A stretch of 64,000 bases of DNA from Geothrix oryzisoli (GTDB lineage: Bacteria > Acidobacteriota > Holophagae > Holophagales > Holophagaceae): contig NZ_JAKZLB010000002.1 of assembly GCF_022808865.1 (NCBI RefSeq), positions 655,765 to 719,764 on the forward strand. The letters are read 5' to 3'. The notes below the pieces were generated by a model, which worked only from the letters and a program-made list of their open reading frames with translations, made no database searches and was not told the DNA's origin. A program made the translations under genes and the position numbers. Within the stretch, counting starts at the first letter, position 1, and each line of letters starts with the position of its first letter. Shown here in pieces: positions 27,124 to 36,730 of this stretch.

Positions 27124-27804
27124 CTAGCCCCGCTGGTCCCAGCCTTCCGCCGCGCGGAAGCTGTGGTAGCGCTCGTGGCCGAGGATGAGGTGGTCGGCCA
27201 GGGGCACGCCGAGGGATTCGCCGGCGGCCTGGAGGCGGCGGGTGAGCTGGATGTCTTCGCGGCTGGGGGCGGGGTCGCCGCTGGGGTGGTTGTGGAAGGC
27301 CAGGGCGGTGCTGGCGCCGTAGCGCAGGGCCTCGCGGAAGAACTCGCGAGGACTGATGAGCGTGGCGGTGGCGGTGCCCTGGCTGAGGATGCGCTCGGCC
27401 AGCAGGTCGCCCTTGGCGTTGAGGGCCAGCAGGCCGAAGCGCTCCTCGGTCCAGCCCTGGCAGCGGGGCAGCAGGTAGCTGCCGGCGGCGCGGGGGCTGG
27501 TGATGCGGGGACGGTCCGAGCCGCGCTGGGCGCGGCGGGTGAGTTCGAGGGCGGCCCAGAGCTGGCCCGCCTTGGCGGGGCCGAGGCCGGGCTGCTCCAG
27601 CCAGTCGTTCAGTCCCAGGGCCAGGAGGCCTGCCAGACCGCCTGTGCGGCCGAGCACGGACTGGGCCAGTTCCACGGCACTCTGGCCCCGCAGGCCTGTG
27701 CCCCAGAGCAGGGCCAGGAGGTCCGCGTCGGAGAGGGTTTCGCCGTGGCCCGCCAGGAGGCGCTCCCGGGGGCGCTGGTCCGGGGATAGGTCGAGCATGC
27801 GCAT
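27124..27804 (-). CDS. radC: RadC-like JAB-domain protein
   Basis: The 226-residue protein has an N-terminal helical region with helix-hairpin-helix character (residues 1-90) and a JAMM/MPN+ metalloprotease-like domain with HNHPSGDPAPSRED at 171-184, whose His171, His173 and Asp177 are metal ligands. RadC was named as a repair protein, but its activity is still unclear. The ATG at 27804 overlaps the stop of the upstream pilin-like gene (TGATG). A longer upstream frame exists but lies inside that gene. It is convergent with the peptidase gene. Confidence 0.92.
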   Translation of the reverse strand: MRMLDLSPDQRPRERLLAGHGETLSDADLLALLWGTGLRGQSAVELAQSVLGRTGGLAGLLALGLNDWLEQPGLGPAKAGQLWAALELTRRAQRGSDRPRITSPRAAGSYLLPRCQGWTEERFGLLALNAKGDLLAERILSQGTATATLISPREFFREALRYGASTALAFHNHPSGDPAPSREDIQLTRRLQAAGESLGVPLADHLILGHERYHSFRAAEGWDQRG

Positions 27805-28307
27805 CAGACCCTCGTCCACTTCTGGCGGTCCCGGTGCCACCGAAGCACCTGGAGCTTCCCCTGGCCGGAGAGCCTCATGCACAGGGCCTCCCGTCCATCG
27901 TTGAGGAACCAGGCGCTGGCCAGGGCCGTATGGCGGGGGGTGACGGTGAGGATGGGGTGGGCCTCACCGGTGCGGGCGGCGACCGTCGTCTCGTCCATGT
28001 CGGGCGGCAGGGGGATCTGGGCGGGCTTGCCCCATTTCACCCGGCGGCTCAGCTGCACCCGCAGGTGTTCGCCCGCGCCGCTGGCCTGGCCCAGGGCCAC
28101 GGTGACGTTGGTGCCCCGGGCCCGGGCCAGGCTGAAGGCCTGTTCCAGGCTGCCGCGGATCTCCTGGTGGGCCATCGAGAGATCGAGGCTGCCCGAATCC
28201 CACTGGGTCAAGCAGACCATGGATACGACGGCGGCCACGGCCATGGACACGGTGAGGTCCAGGAGCGAAGCTCCCTGCTGGGAAGAAGCGCGGCGGCGCT
28301 GGAGCAT
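27804..28307 (-). CDS. Type IV pilin-like (GspH/FimT) protein
   Basis: The 167-residue product has a prepilin-like N-terminus: a short basic leader, Gly12, then a hydrophobic helix (LLDLTVSMAVAAVVSMV) that would remain as the pilin core. The usual Glu at position +5 is replaced by Asp. The rest is a beta-rich minor-pseudopilin head with ARARGTNVTV. It sits between comEA and radC, so it may be a minor pilin of a DNA-uptake or secretion machine. The GspH/FimT family call is by pattern only. Confidence 0.75.
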   Translation of the reverse strand: MLQRRRASSQQGASLLDLTVSMAVAAVVSMVCLTQWDSGSLDLSMAHQEIRGSLEQAFSLARARGTNVTVALGQASGAGEHLRVQLSRRVKWGKPAQIPLPPDMDETTVAARTGEAHPILTVTPRHTALASAWFLNDGREALCMRLSGQGKLQVLRWHRDRQKWTRV

Positions 28308-28316
28308 GGCCGCCTC

Positions 28317-28631
28317 CTACCGGGTCGCGGCCGCGGGGCGCGGCAGGGGGGGGAGCGCCAGGTAGGGCTTGAGCTTGGCGTAGGACTTCTCGCCGATGCC
28401 CTTGACGTTCATCAGCTCCTCGGGCCGCTGGAAGCCGCCGTGCTGTTTCCGGAAGGACACGATGCGCTCGGCGGTCTTCTGGCCGATGCGGGGCAGCTGC
28501 ATCAGCTCGGTCACCGAGGCCGTGTTGAGGTTCACGGGCCGCTGGGGAGCCCGGGGGGCGCGGCCGGGTGCGGCGGAGAGGGGAAGGGCCAGGGCGAGCG
28601 CCAAGGCGAGGGTGGTGAAGGGGTTGGACAT
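28317..28631 (-). CDS. comEA: ComEA-like helix-hairpin-helix protein
   Basis: The 104-residue product has a signal peptide (about residues 1-21) followed by a tandem helix-hairpin-helix module: VNLNTASVTELMQLPRIG and the second hairpin in MNVKGIGEKSYAKL. ComEA binds double-stranded DNA in the periplasm during natural transformation. The neighbouring pilin-like gene supports that reading. It is shorter than Bacillus ComEA, like most Gram-negative versions. A GAGG ribosome site precedes the ATG. Confidence 0.88.
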   Translation of the reverse strand: MSNPFTTLALALALALPLSAAPGRAPRAPQRPVNLNTASVTELMQLPRIGQKTAERIVSFRKQHGGFQRPEELMNVKGIGEKSYAKLKPYLALPPLPRPAAATR

Positions 28632-28689
28632 GGTTGCCTCCTTTCAGGCAGGCATGTCCAATCGAGGGTTGTGCCAGTTTGTAAGTTGC

Positions 28690-28830
28690 TTATTTGCAGC
28701 TGAAAAATAATCTCTGCTAAAAAATTTTGTTAGTAAAACATGACAAGATTGATTAAATAATCGTCAAATATAATTATTTCTATCTTTATTTTTTGTATCA
28801 AAATTTCGAAGCAATTTTGCCAGAAGACAC
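28690..28830. other. AT-rich gene-free stretch upstream of the SAH riboswitch
   Basis: About 140 bases are strongly AT-rich (runs such as TAAAAAATTTTG and TTATTTTTTG) in a window that is otherwise very GC-rich. No gene is seen on either strand. It may carry divergent promoters for comEA and ahcY, or may be a remnant of foreign DNA. Confidence 0.5.
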
Positions 28831-28886
28831 GATATGGAGCCGAGGAAAACCATCCCCGACTTCCTGTCGTCACCGCTATCCTGAGA

Positions 28887-28947
28887 GGGTCCGAGGAGCG
28901 CTGCAGGACCCGGCAGATCGGCTGTGCGGGATCTCAGGCTCGGACCC
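28887..28947 (+). promoter_or_regulatory. SAH riboswitch
   Basis: The outer stem GGGTCCGAG (28887-28895) pairs with CTCGGACCC (28939-28947). Inside lie the conserved GAGGAGCGCTGC and the CAGGCTCGG core typical of S-adenosylhomocysteine riboswitches. It precedes ahcY by about 90 bases. Binding of SAH would switch on synthesis of the enzyme that removes it. Confidence 0.92.
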
Positions 28948-29039
28948 ATCCTTTCTGGAACGGCGCTCGCCTCAACCCTGAACCAGGGTGATGGGGTGGG
29001 CCAACCCCCCCTTCGACCTGGCCCTCTGTGGAGGTCCCC

Positions 29040-30437
<1,398 letters not shown>

Positions 30438-30448
30438 ACGATGCCCGC

Positions 30449-30488
30449 TTCAACGAACAGGGCGCCGCGAGGCGCCCTGTTCGTTGAA
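30449..30488. terminator. Bidirectional terminator after ahcY
   Basis: A perfect 18-bp stem (30449-30466 with 30471-30488) closes a GCGA loop between ahcY and the convergent caspase-like gene. Confidence 0.85.
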
Positions 30489-30502
30489 GGAGGGAACCTG
30501 GT

Positions 30503-31381
30503 TCAGGTCGGCATCTCCGTGGGCAGCGGCGTCAGGTTGGGAGGCACCTCCACGGCCTTCATCACGGCGTGGCGGGTGACGGCCTCGCAGTCCAGCTGGG
30601 GCGTCTGCGTGAAGTGGGCGGCGCTGAGGTCGGACCGGATCTTCGCCAGCACCTTGGCCCGGGTGAGGTGGTTGCCGCTGGCCATGGCCTCCCGGCAGAA
30701 GTGCCAGGTGAAGGCGCCGTGCCAGTCGCCCTGCATGAAGGCGTCCGCGGCGGTCTGGCTCTCCTTGCAGGCGGTCCACAGGATGTGGTGCGACAGGCCC
30801 TTCTCCAGGAGCTTGAGGTGGCCCGGCCGGGCGCGGCGGTATTCGATGTCGCGGAAGGCCTCGATGGAAGGCGGCGGCAGGTAGCGGGGCTTGCGGTCCA
30901 TGAGCAGGTCCGCGGCCCGCAGGCCCGCGCCGCTGTGGGAGGTGTCGAGCAGGATCTCGAGGATCACGGTCGGGGGCAGCTGCACGAACAGGTCGTGGAG
31001 CTCGTCGTCCACGATGAGGTGATCGCGATCCCACTGGGGACCGCTCTTGGCCAGGTCATGGGGGCAGAAGGCCTCGTCGGCCCGGTCGAACTCGTCGAGG
31101 TTCAGGTCCGGCACCTGCGTTCCGTGGCCGGAGAAGGTGAAGACCAGGTGGTTGTACCGGCCGGCCAACGCGCCCTCCACCATGCGGCGCAGCTCGCGCA
31201 TGATGTTGGCCTTGGTGGCGGCCTGATCCGTCAACTGGATGATGTCGGAGTCCTCGAAGCCCAGCAGGTCCCTGAGCAGCGCGGCCATGTCGTGGGCGTC
31301 GTTGACGCACCCGTGGAGGTTGGCTGAAGGGAAGTTCTGGTACTGGTTGATTCCGACGCAAAGCGCGGTGCGATGCAGCAT
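30503..31381 (-). CDS. Caspase-fold (peptidase C14) protein, catalytic Cys replaced by Ser
   Basis: The 292-residue protein starts directly with the caspase p20-like fold (ALCVGINQYQNFPSANLHGC). The catalytic His86 is present in FTFSGHGTQ. At the place of the catalytic Cys, normally D-x-C-H-S-G, it has D146-T-S148-H-S-G, encoded by TCC. It may therefore be an inactive pseudo-caspase, or a Ser variant. There is no signal peptide and no extra domain. I start at the ATG at 31381 because AGGAGG lies just upstream; a longer frame begins at 31420. No obvious partner gene is near. Confidence 0.85.
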   Translation of the reverse strand: MLHRTALCVGINQYQNFPSANLHGCVNDAHDMAALLRDLLGFEDSDIIQLTDQAATKANIMRELRRMVEGALAGRYNHLVFTFSGHGTQVPDLNLDEFDRADEAFCPHDLAKSGPQWDRDHLIVDDELHDLFVQLPPTVILEILLDTSHSGAGLRAADLLMDRKPRYLPPPSIEAFRDIEYRRARPGHLKLLEKGLSHHILWTACKESQTAADAFMQGDWHGAFTWHFCREAMASGNHLTRAKVLAKIRSDLSAAHFTQTPQLDCEAVTRHAVMKAVEVPPNLTPLPTEMPT

Positions 31382-31602
31382 GGGAGCCTCCTGGGCGGTG
31401 CGCTCTGACTCGGGGCACATGGGGGCGGACGCATCGCCCGCCCCCGGAAAGGGCAGCAGATCCCGGCAGGATCGGAGGAGGACTGCGGCATTCGGCGCAC
31501 ATCCCGGAGGACTCCACTTCCCACGATAGGCCTGGGGCCCACCGGTTCAAGCAAGGGCCCCTTTTTCCGTAAGATGGAGGGGACTAGTTGAGGCGGAGTC
31601 CC

Positions 31603-32133
31603 ATGAGCGACGACAAGAAAGAACCCTGGCTGAACCTGCTGGCCCTGACCACGGTGATCCTGGCGGTGTGCGCCACCCTGGCCACCTTCAAGGGCGGCGG
31701 CCACTCCACGCGGGCGGTCCTGAGCCAGAGCCAGGCCTCGGACCAGTGGGCCTACTACCAGGCCAAGGGCATCAAGGGGAACCTCTACGAGGTCGAGGCC
31801 ATGCGCCTGCGCCGGGAACTGGAGCTGGCTCCCAGGACCGCCGTGCCCACCCTGGAGAAGAGCCTTGCCGATGTCGAGAAGAAGGTGGCCAAGTACGAGG
31901 GCGAGAAGGCCGAGATCCAGAAGGAGGCCCGCCGCTTCGAGGACGCCAAGGCCGACGCCCAGAAGCATGGTGCCGCCTTCGGTCTGGCGGTGATCTTCCT
32001 CCAGATCGGCATCCTGCTCTCCTCCATCGCCGCCCTGCTGAAGCAGAAGCCCGTCTACTACCTGGGCCTGCTGGTGGGCGTGGTGGGGATCGTCTACTTC
32101 ATCAACGGCTTCTACCTGTTCCTGGCCGCCTGA
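31603..32133 (+). CDS. DUF4337 membrane protein
   Basis: The 176-residue protein has an N-terminal helix (about residues 13-30), a charged coiled-coil middle (ADVEKKVAKYEGEKAEIQKE) and two C-terminal helices. This is the DUF4337 layout, with the conserved SDQWAYYQAKGIK motif after the first helix. Function is unknown. The ATG at 31603 follows GGCGGAG. Its stop overlaps the start of the Nudix gene by one base (TGATG), so both are co-translated. Confidence 0.85.
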   Translation: MSDDKKEPWLNLLALTTVILAVCATLATFKGGGHSTRAVLSQSQASDQWAYYQAKGIKGNLYEVEAMRLRRELELAPRTAVPTLEKSLADVEKKVAKYEGEKAEIQKEARRFEDAKADAQKHGAAFGLAVIFLQIGILLSSIAALLKQKPVYYLGLLVGVVGIVYFINGFYLFLAA

Positions 32134-32573
32134 TGTGGGCCCTCACCGTCGCGGCCATCATCGAACGGAACGGCCGCTTCCTCGTGGTCGAGGAGACCGA
32201 CGGCTCGCCTGAGCGCGTCTTCAACCAGCCCGCGGGCCACGTGGAGCCCGGCGAGGGCCTCCTCGACGCCGTGCGCCGCGAAGTGCGGGAGGAGACGGGC
32301 CTGGGCTTCACGCCGGAGGCGGTGGTGGGCATCTACCAGCTGCGGGCCCGCAACGGGAAGGATTACTGCCGCGTCTGCTTCCGGGGCACCGTGCCCGACG
32401 GCGCCGAGGCCGCGCCGGAGGATCCGGAGATCCTCGGTTGCCGCTGGCTCTCCCGGGAGGAGCTGGCCGCCGCGCCCCTGCGCTCCGGGCTCGTCTTGCG
32501 CTGCCTGGACGACGCCCTGGCCGGAGCGGCCCATCCCCTGTCCCTGGTGGAGGCCGTCCGCCGCGAACGCTAG
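32133..32573 (+). CDS. Nudix hydrolase (MutT/YmfB-like)
   Basis: The 146-residue product has the complete Nudix box at residues 35-57 (GHVEPGEGLLDAVRREV, then REETGL), which binds the metal and cleaves nucleoside diphosphate-linked substrates. The start FLVVEETDG and the CRWLSREEL segment resemble the YmfB/NudJ group, which acts on thiamine pyrophosphate and nucleotides. The exact substrate is not readable. It overlaps DUF4337 upstream by one base, and its end overlaps the convergent DUF4199 gene by four bases. Confidence 0.92.
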   Translation: MWALTVAAIIERNGRFLVVEETDGSPERVFNQPAGHVEPGEGLLDAVRREVREETGLGFTPEAVVGIYQLRARNGKDYCRVCFRGTVPDGAEAAPEDPEILGCRWLSREELAAAPLRSGLVLRCLDDALAGAAHPLSLVEAVRRER

Positions 32574-33082
32574 CTGGCGGGTGGCGGCGGGCTCGCCACC
32601 GGGCGCGTCAGGCGCTTGTGGTACCAGGCCGCCGTCACCAGGGAGGTGAACAGGCCCGTGATCCAGGTGCCCAGAGCCCCGGCGAAGGCGCTGCCCAGGG
32701 GCTTCTGCATGGGCGCCTGGGCCCTTACCACGGCTTCGATCTGCTCGGGGCTGAGGCCCTGCTGGGCCATGCGGAGCCGGCCCAGGGCCTCGAGTTCCGC
32801 GAAGTAGCTGGGGAACACCACCATGGTGAAGAGCAGGCTGCCCACGAAGATGATGGCCGAGGCGATGGCGGAGGCCCCCACACCGTTCTGCACTTGGCGC
32901 AGGTACCCGTACTCGGGGGCCGACTTGCGCAGCATCAGCACCAGGATGCCGATCTGCAGGGGGATCACCAGCCAGAAGAGGAAGAAGAGGCCGGGCTGGC
33001 GGTACCAGCCCGTGAAGCCCATGACGAAGGTCCAGAGCACCACGAGGATGCCGAGGATGAGGCCGGTGCGCAGGGCCGCCAT
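32570..33082 (-). CDS. DUF4199 membrane protein
   Basis: The 170-residue protein has four predicted helices: GLILGILVVLWTFVMGF, a pair around residues 30-90, and one near residue 145. A soluble loop lies between the third and fourth (ELEALGRLRMAQQGLSPEQI). The pattern and length match DUF4199. Function is unknown. It is 9 bases downstream of the SDR gene on the same strand and probably shares its transcript. Confidence 0.8.
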   Translation of the reverse strand: MAALRTGLILGILVVLWTFVMGFTGWYRQPGLFFLFWLVIPLQIGILVLMLRKSAPEYGYLRQVQNGVGASAIASAIIFVGSLLFTMVVFPSYFAELEALGRLRMAQQGLSPEQIEAVVRAQAPMQKPLGSAFAGALGTWITGLFTSLVTAAWYHKRLTRPVASPPPPAS

Positions 33083-33091
33083 GGAAGACTC

Positions 33092-33835
33092 CTAGAAGGT
33101 GTAGCCGCCGCCGTTCACGGGGAGCGTGGCGCCATTGACGAAGCCGGCCTGCAGGATGCCGACCACGGCTTCGGCGATGTCTTCGGCCTGGCCGTTGCGC
33201 CGGAGGGGCGTGTGCTCCGCCGCGGCCTGCTTGTTCCTGTCCGGAAGGTTGGCCGTGGCGTCCGTGAGCGTGAGGCCCGGGGCCACGGCGTTCACGCGGA
33301 TGCCCATGGGGCCCAGCTCGAAGGCCAGGGCCCGCACGAACCCCTCCAGGCCCGCCTTGGCGCTGCTGTGGGCGCAGAAGCCCCAGCCGGGGTTGCGGGC
33401 GAGGCCGCTGGTGATGGCGACGATGGCACCCTTCTTCTGCTCCAGCATCTGGGGCACCACGGCGCGGCAGCCGTGGAAGGCCGCGCCCAGCTCGCCCAGG
33501 AGCTTGGCTTCGAAGGCCTCCCAGGGATAGTCGAGGAATCCCTGCATGGGAAAGCTGATGGAGGCGTTGAGCACCAGGAGGCCGATGGGCCCCAGCTCGG
33601 CCTTCACGGCGGCGGCCATGGCCTCCACCTGGCCCCGGTCGCGGGCATCCGCCTTCACGGCCATGGCCCGGCCGCCCGCGGCCTGGATCTCGGTCACCAC
33701 GGCCAGGGCGGCGGCTTCCGAACCGAAGTAGTTCACGGCCACCGCAGCGCCCCGGCCCGCCAGGGCCCGGGCCACGGCGGCGCCGATGCCGCGGCTGGCG
33801 CCCGTGACGAGTGCGACCTTCCCGGCCAGGGACAT
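33092..33835 (-). CDS. SDR family oxidoreductase with His in place of catalytic Tyr
   Basis: The 247-residue protein has the classical short-chain dehydrogenase fold, with the cofactor motif TGASRGIG at residues 11-18, an LNAS strand motif and Ser143 in ITSGLA. The active site YxxxK is altered: His156 stands where Tyr is expected, and Lys160 is kept (AHSSAKAG). Some SDR subgroups are known to diverge here. Substrate is unknown; the closest look is FabG-like. A GGAGG ribosome site precedes the ATG. Confidence 0.88.
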   Translation of the reverse strand: MSLAGKVALVTGASRGIGAAVARALAGRGAAVAVNYFGSEAAALAVVTEIQAAGGRAMAVKADARDRGQVEAMAAAVKAELGPIGLLVLNASISFPMQGFLDYPWEAFEAKLLGELGAAFHGCRAVVPQMLEQKKGAIVAITSGLARNPGWGFCAHSSAKAGLEGFVRALAFELGPMGIRVNAVAPGLTLTDATANLPDRNKQAAAEHTPLRRNGQAEDIAEAVVGILQAGFVNGATLPVNGGGYTF

Positions 33836-33886
33836 GGGACCTCCTTCAGGCAGTCCTTCCGATTCTCCGCCGGTGCCTGGATCGGC

Positions 33887-34387
33887 TCAAGGTTCCGCCA
33901 GGTCCTGGATGGCCATCCCCCCGGCGCTGGTGGCGTCACCCGTGAGCGCCCGGCGCAGGTAGCCGACCTGCCCCAGGTGGAAGGCGAGGTGGGCCTCCAG
34001 GTGGACCAGGAACCGGCGGGTGGACATCCGGTGGCTCCCGATGGGCATGGGGAAGGGGGCGGCCAGGGCAGCCTCGGTCAGCGCCGCCAGGCCCGTCTCC
34101 ACGGCGGCCACCGTGGCCTCCAGGCCGGCGACGACCTCGGCCCGGGTGCCATCCCGCTGGGCGAATTCCCGCTCCCGCTGGCGCACGTAGCCCGTGGCGC
34201 CCAGCACGGCGCCCACGAAGTGCTGGAGGTTGCCCGCGACATGCAGGGCCACGTTCCCCGCGCTGTTGGTGATGCCCGGCGCCCTGCGCCAGAGCGTGGC
34301 GTCATCCGGGAACAGCTCCACCTCGCGGATGAGGCAGCGCAGGTCGCGGCGGAACAGCAGGAGCAGGTCGGCGGCAAGGGGGGTCAT
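33887..34387 (-). CDS. DinB superfamily protein
   Basis: The 166-residue product is a four-helix-bundle protein of the DinB/DUF664 type. Conserved His residues typical of its metal site are seen in ALHVAGNLQHF and in HLEAHLAFHLGQVGYLR. Members are putative metal-dependent thiol transferases or hydrolases. I start at the ATG at 34387; upstream codons run into an intergenic repeat. It is divergent from glsA. Confidence 0.82.
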   Translation of the reverse strand: MTPLAADLLLLFRRDLRCLIREVELFPDDATLWRRAPGITNSAGNVALHVAGNLQHFVGAVLGATGYVRQREREFAQRDGTRAEVVAGLEATVAAVETGLAALTEAALAAPFPMPIGSHRMSTRRFLVHLEAHLAFHLGQVGYLRRALTGDATSAGGMAIQDLAEP

Positions 34388-34419
34388 GGTCACTCCCGGC
34401 GGGAAAGAACTCCGCCCCA

Positions 34420-34482
34420 GATGAACACCGATGAACATGGATGGGCAAGGTTCTATCTGCGTTCATCCATGCCCGTCCGTGG
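34420..34482. repeat. Intergenic imperfect repeat between dinB-like gene and glsA
   Basis: GATGAACACCGATGAACATGG is followed about 25 bases later by a near-inverted GTTCATCCATGCCCGTCC. This looks like a dispersed intergenic repeat of the GATGAACA type. Confidence 0.45.
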
Positions 34483-34496
34483 CTATGCTTCCTTTC

Positions 34497-35408
34497 ATGG
34501 ACCTCCAAGCCCTCCTCGACGACCTGGCGGTGGAAGCCGCGCCCCTGGCGGCGCAGGGGAAGGTGGCGGACTACATCCCCGCCCTGGCCTCCGTGCCGGC
34601 CACGCGCTTCGGCCTGGCCCTCGCCACCATGGAGGGCGGGCTCTTCGGCACCGGCGACTGGCGCACGCCCTTCTCCATCCAGAGCGTGTCCAAGGCCTTC
34701 TCCCTGGCCCTGGTGCTGGCCCGGGACGGCGAGGCCCTGTGGCAGCGCGTGGGCCGCGAACCTTCGGGCAACCCCTTCAACTCGCTGGTGCAGCTCGAAT
34801 ACGAGAAGGGCATCCCGCGGAACCCCTTCATCAACGCCGGGGCCCTGGTGCTCATTGACCGCCTGCTCACGCTCACCGGCGATTCCCTGGGGACGCTGCG
34901 GGACTTCCTGCGGGCGGAGAGCGGCAACGCGGCCGTGGAGGTGGATCCCGAGGTGGCCGTCTCGGAGGCCTCCCATGGCCACCGCAACGCGGCGCTGGCC
35001 CACTTCATGGCCAGCTGCGGCAACCTGGAGAACCCGGTGGACCAGGTGCTGGACCACTACTTCCGCCAGTGCAGCCTCGCCATGAGCTGCGCGGACCTGG
35101 CGAAGGCCGGGCTCTTCCTCGCCAACCACGGCCTGCGGGCGGACGGCTCGCGCCTGCTCTCCCGCAGCGAATCCAAGCGCATCAACTCGATCATGCTCAC
35201 CTGCGGCACCTACGATGCTGCCGGGGACTTCGCCTATCGCGTGGGCCTGCCCGGCAAGAGCGGGGTGGGCGGCGGCATCCTGGCCGTGCTGCCCGAGCGC
35301 GGCGTCCTCTGTGTCTGGAGCCCGGCTCTCGATCCCCACGGCAACAGCATCGCCGGCGTCGAAGCCCTGGACCGCTTCACCACGCGGACGGGGTGGTCGG
35401 TGTTCTGA
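34497..35408 (+). CDS. glsA: Glutaminase
   Basis: This enzyme hydrolyses glutamine to glutamate and ammonia in the cytoplasm. The 303-residue product shows the serine-beta-lactamase-like active site S63-x-x-K66 (FSIQSVSKAFS), then GNPFNSLVQLEYEKG, NPFINAGAL and the GKSGVGGGI loop of the family. The ATG at 34497 gives a standard length; a frame open from 34431 runs through the repeat and is unlikely. The following gene is convergent, 3 bases from its stop. Confidence 0.95.
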   Translation: MDLQALLDDLAVEAAPLAAQGKVADYIPALASVPATRFGLALATMEGGLFGTGDWRTPFSIQSVSKAFSLALVLARDGEALWQRVGREPSGNPFNSLVQLEYEKGIPRNPFINAGALVLIDRLLTLTGDSLGTLRDFLRAESGNAAVEVDPEVAVSEASHGHRNAALAHFMASCGNLENPVDQVLDHYFRQCSLAMSCADLAKAGLFLANHGLRADGSRLLSRSESKRINSIMLTCGTYDAAGDFAYRVGLPGKSGVGGGILAVLPERGVLCVWSPALDPHGNSIAGVEALDRFTTRTGWSVF

Positions 35409-35411
35409 GCT

Positions 35412-35735
35412 TCAACCCCGCCTTCGCTTGTCCCGCAGCAGCCACGCGGCCCAGGCCGTGAACGCCGCCACGGCGCCCAGGATGAAGACCAGGCGGAGCC
35501 AGGGCTCGCCGAAGGCCAGGCGCTGGCGGACATCCCCCGTCAGGGTCCACAGCCACACCAGCGCACCCAGGGCCAGGGCCCAGCGCACCGTGGCCTGCGC
35601 CCAGGGCCGGGGCACGAAGAGCGGCACCAGCAGGAGCAGGCAGAGCAGCACCAGCGGGGTCTCCCCGCCGCGCAGGAAGTGGGCTCCCAGCATCAGCAGG
35701 GCGAGCAGGGCGGGCAGGCGGCGAAGGACGGCCAT
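35412..35735 (-). CDS. Small membrane protein, unknown
   Basis: The 107-residue product is almost wholly hydrophobic, with about four helices (LLALLMLGAHFLRGG, PLVLLCLLLLVPLFV, WALALGALVWLWTLTG and a last one) and a basic C-terminus (RDKRRRG). No family is recognised. It is convergent with glsA. The high GC third positions support coding. Confidence 0.6.
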   Translation of the reverse strand: MAVLRRLPALLALLMLGAHFLRGGETPLVLLCLLLLVPLFVPRPWAQATVRWALALGALVWLWTLTGDVRQRLAFGEPWLRLVFILGAVAAFTAWAAWLLRDKRRRG

Positions 35736-35784
35736 GAAGACTCCGGCGATGGAGTAATCATACTTGTCAGTCCGAAATATCGGA

Positions 35785-36729
35785 TCACAACCCGGAGCGC
35801 CGCTTCCGCCAGGCCTCCCGCGCCGCGGGTTCGAGGAAGGTCCAGGCCAGGAAGCGGCTCTGCTTCTGGCCCTGGGCCATGGGTACGGTGCGGACCTCCG
35901 CGGCCCCGGCCTGGCGGAGGGCCTGGTGCAGGGCGGGCAGGTTCCTGGAACTGGAGATGAGTGTGGTGAACCAGCCCACCTGGGCCCGGAGCTCCGCGCT
36001 CTCCGCGATCATGCGCCGGACGAAGCCCGCCTCGCCGCCCTCGCACCACAGCTCCGCGCCCTGGCCGCCGAAGTTCCGGGCGTGGCCGGAGGCGCCCCGC
36101 CCGAGCTTCCGCCATTTCACCTGGGCGGCCTCCCGGGCCTCCCGCAGCGAGGCGTGGAAGGGCGGGTTGCAGAGAGCCAGGTCGAAGCGCTCCTCCGGCC
36201 TCACCACGCCCCGGAAGATGGCCCGGGGATCCGCCTGCGGCCGCAGGGCGATGGCCGCCTCCAGACCCGGGTTGGCCGCCAGGATGCGGGCGGCCGAGGC
36301 CAGAGCCGCGCCCTCGAGGTCCGTGCCCACGAAGGACCAGCCGTACTCCCGGTGGCCCAGCAGCGGATAGATGAGGCTGGCGCCGGTGCCGATGTCCAGC
36401 GCGCGCACGGCGGGGCCCCGAGGGATGGGCCCGCCCTCCGCCAGCAGGTCCGCCAGGTGGTGCAGGTAGTCCGCCCGGCCGGGGATGGGCGGGCAGAGGG
36501 CGCCTGTCGGCAGGTCCCACCCGCGGATGCCGTAGGCTTCCAACAGCAGGGCGCGGTTCAGGGCCTTCACCGCCGCGGGATCCGCGAAGTCGATGGACGG
36601 GCCGCCGTGGGGGGCGCGCCGCACGAAGGGCGCCAGCTCGGGGCAAGCCGCAATCAGGCGGGGGAAGTCGTAGCCGCCGGCGTGGCGGTTGCGGGGATGG
36701 AGGCCCGGCTTGGAGGGGCGGAGGGCCAT
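35785..36729 (-). CDS. rlmF: 23S rRNA (adenine-1618-N6)-methyltransferase
   Basis: RlmF methylates A1618 of 23S rRNA. The 314-residue product has the N-terminal signature [16 protein letters not shown], the SAM site [15 protein letters not shown] and the N6-adenine active-site motif NPPF in CNPPFHAS. The start is the ATG at 36729, one base past the stop of the upstream gene; an in-frame ATG at 36747 is possible. The coupling to an unrelated membrane gene upstream is probably only positional. Confidence 0.93.
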   Translation of the reverse strand: MALRPSKPGLHPRNRHAGGYDFPRLIAACPELAPFVRRAPHGGPSIDFADPAAVKALNRALLLEAYGIRGWDLPTGALCPPIPGRADYLHHLADLLAEGGPIPRGPAVRALDIGTGASLIYPLLGHREYGWSFVGTDLEGAALASAARILAANPGLEAAIALRPQADPRAIFRGVVRPEERFDLALCNPPFHASLREAREAAQVKWRKLGRGASGHARNFGGQGAELWCEGGEAGFVRRMIAESAELRAQVGWFTTLISSSRNLPALHQALRQAGAAEVRTVPMAQGQKQSRFLAWTFLEPAAREAWRKRRSGL

Positions 36730-36730
36730 G

